Shown here: positions 6,236 through 6,333 of the stretch, in pieces | Layout of the letters: every line of letters begins with the position of its first letter | Position numbering within the stretch: position 1 is the first letter of the stretch | Assembly (NCBI GenBank): GCA_947505885.1 | Contig: CANNMN010000076.1 | Location: forward strand, 1-6,333 | Direction of reading: 5' to 3' | Source: Rickettsiales bacterium | GTDB lineage: Bacteria > Pseudomonadota > Alphaproteobacteria > Rickettsiales > UBA1997 | DNA length: 6,333 nucleotides | The notes under the pieces: model-generated | What the model was told of the DNA's origin: nothing | Database searches by the model: none | What the model saw: the letters and a program-made list of their open reading frames with translations, nothing else | Translations under genes and position numbers: made by a program

Positions 6236-6333
6236 GCTCTGGCGGCTTCACTCAATAAATCGCTGGGCTTACATGGCAAAACTCGCGCCTCTCTTAAAAC
6301 TGATCAGAACTTTTTGGTTGTGCCGAGTCAAAA
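6236..6333. other. Unassigned right edge downstream of dnaQ
   Basis: No gene can be assigned in these 98 bases. Several frames are open to the edge: plus-strand frame continuous with dnaQ (32 codons after its stop), a plus frame with ATG at 6273 (reads MAKLAPLLKLIRTFW), and two minus frames entering from the right and stopping at 6294-6296 (reads DSAQPKSSDQF then stop) or 6269-6271. In many alphaproteobacteria secB converges on dnaQ, and the 6294 frame could be such a C-terminus, but the fragment is too short to recognise. An imperfect hairpin can be drawn between 6234 and 6270 without a T-tract. Confidence 0.3.

Noticed and set aside
6234..6270. Imperfect hairpin just after dnaQ considered as a terminator
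   Set aside because: The stem has an internal loop, the loop is about 16 bases and no T-tract follows, so it does not meet the pattern of an intrinsic terminator.
1..6333. Search for CRISPR-like repeats, transposases, integrase or phage genes, toxin-antitoxin pairs and defence genes
   Set aside because: Every long open frame is explained by a conserved housekeeping family and no regularly spaced or terminal repeats were seen by eye.

Overview
The window looks like an ordinary, gene-dense piece of chromosome from an AT-rich, Gram-negative alphaproteobacterium. The evidence for that lineage is protein-level and by eye. The Tgt fragment carries the PTRSGRT form of its active-site motif. The periplasmic binding protein opens with FACEPEWASLA, as in alphaproteobacterial zinc-binding-protein homologues. 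The presence of lipid A (lpxA, fabZ), cytochrome c maturation (ccmG) and DsbB shows a diderm cell envelope. The low G+C, lysine- and isoleucine-rich proteins and very tight gene packing suggest a streamlined or host-associated lineage, but I cannot name a genus.

Layout from left to right. At 1-825 (minus) lies the first 275 codons of tgt, running off the left edge. At 824-1375 (plus) is a membrane-anchored CcmG/DsbE thioredoxin; its ATG overlaps the tgt ATG by two bases, so the two genes diverge with no intergenic DNA. An imperfect hairpin (1380-1408) follows, then a complete tRNA-Cys(GCA) at 1416-1489. Only 17 bases later comes pgi (1507-2721), which overlaps dsbB (2718-3224) by ATGA. Converging on dsbB, and overlapping it by 69 bp, is a minus-strand periplasmic binding protein of the ZnuA/TroA family (3156-4055) that has lost most of the usual metal-binding histidines. 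A 221-bp AT-rich divergent spacer (4056-4276) leads to the plus-strand run fabZ (4277-4735), lpxA (4735-5544) and dnaQ (5546-6235). The last 98 bases are unassigned.

Functionally there are four themes: tRNA supply and modification (tgt, tRNA-Cys), periplasmic thiol redox (CcmG on the reducing side, DsbB on the oxidising side), central carbon metabolism (pgi), and envelope lipid synthesis (fabZ, lpxA), the last apparently cotranscribed with the replication proofreading subunit (dnaQ).

I see no mobile element, CRISPR array, phage gene or defence system. The items most worth a second look are the tgt/ccmG overlapping divergent start codons, the histidine-poor ZnuA-like protein, and the fabZ-lpxA-dnaQ arrangement.
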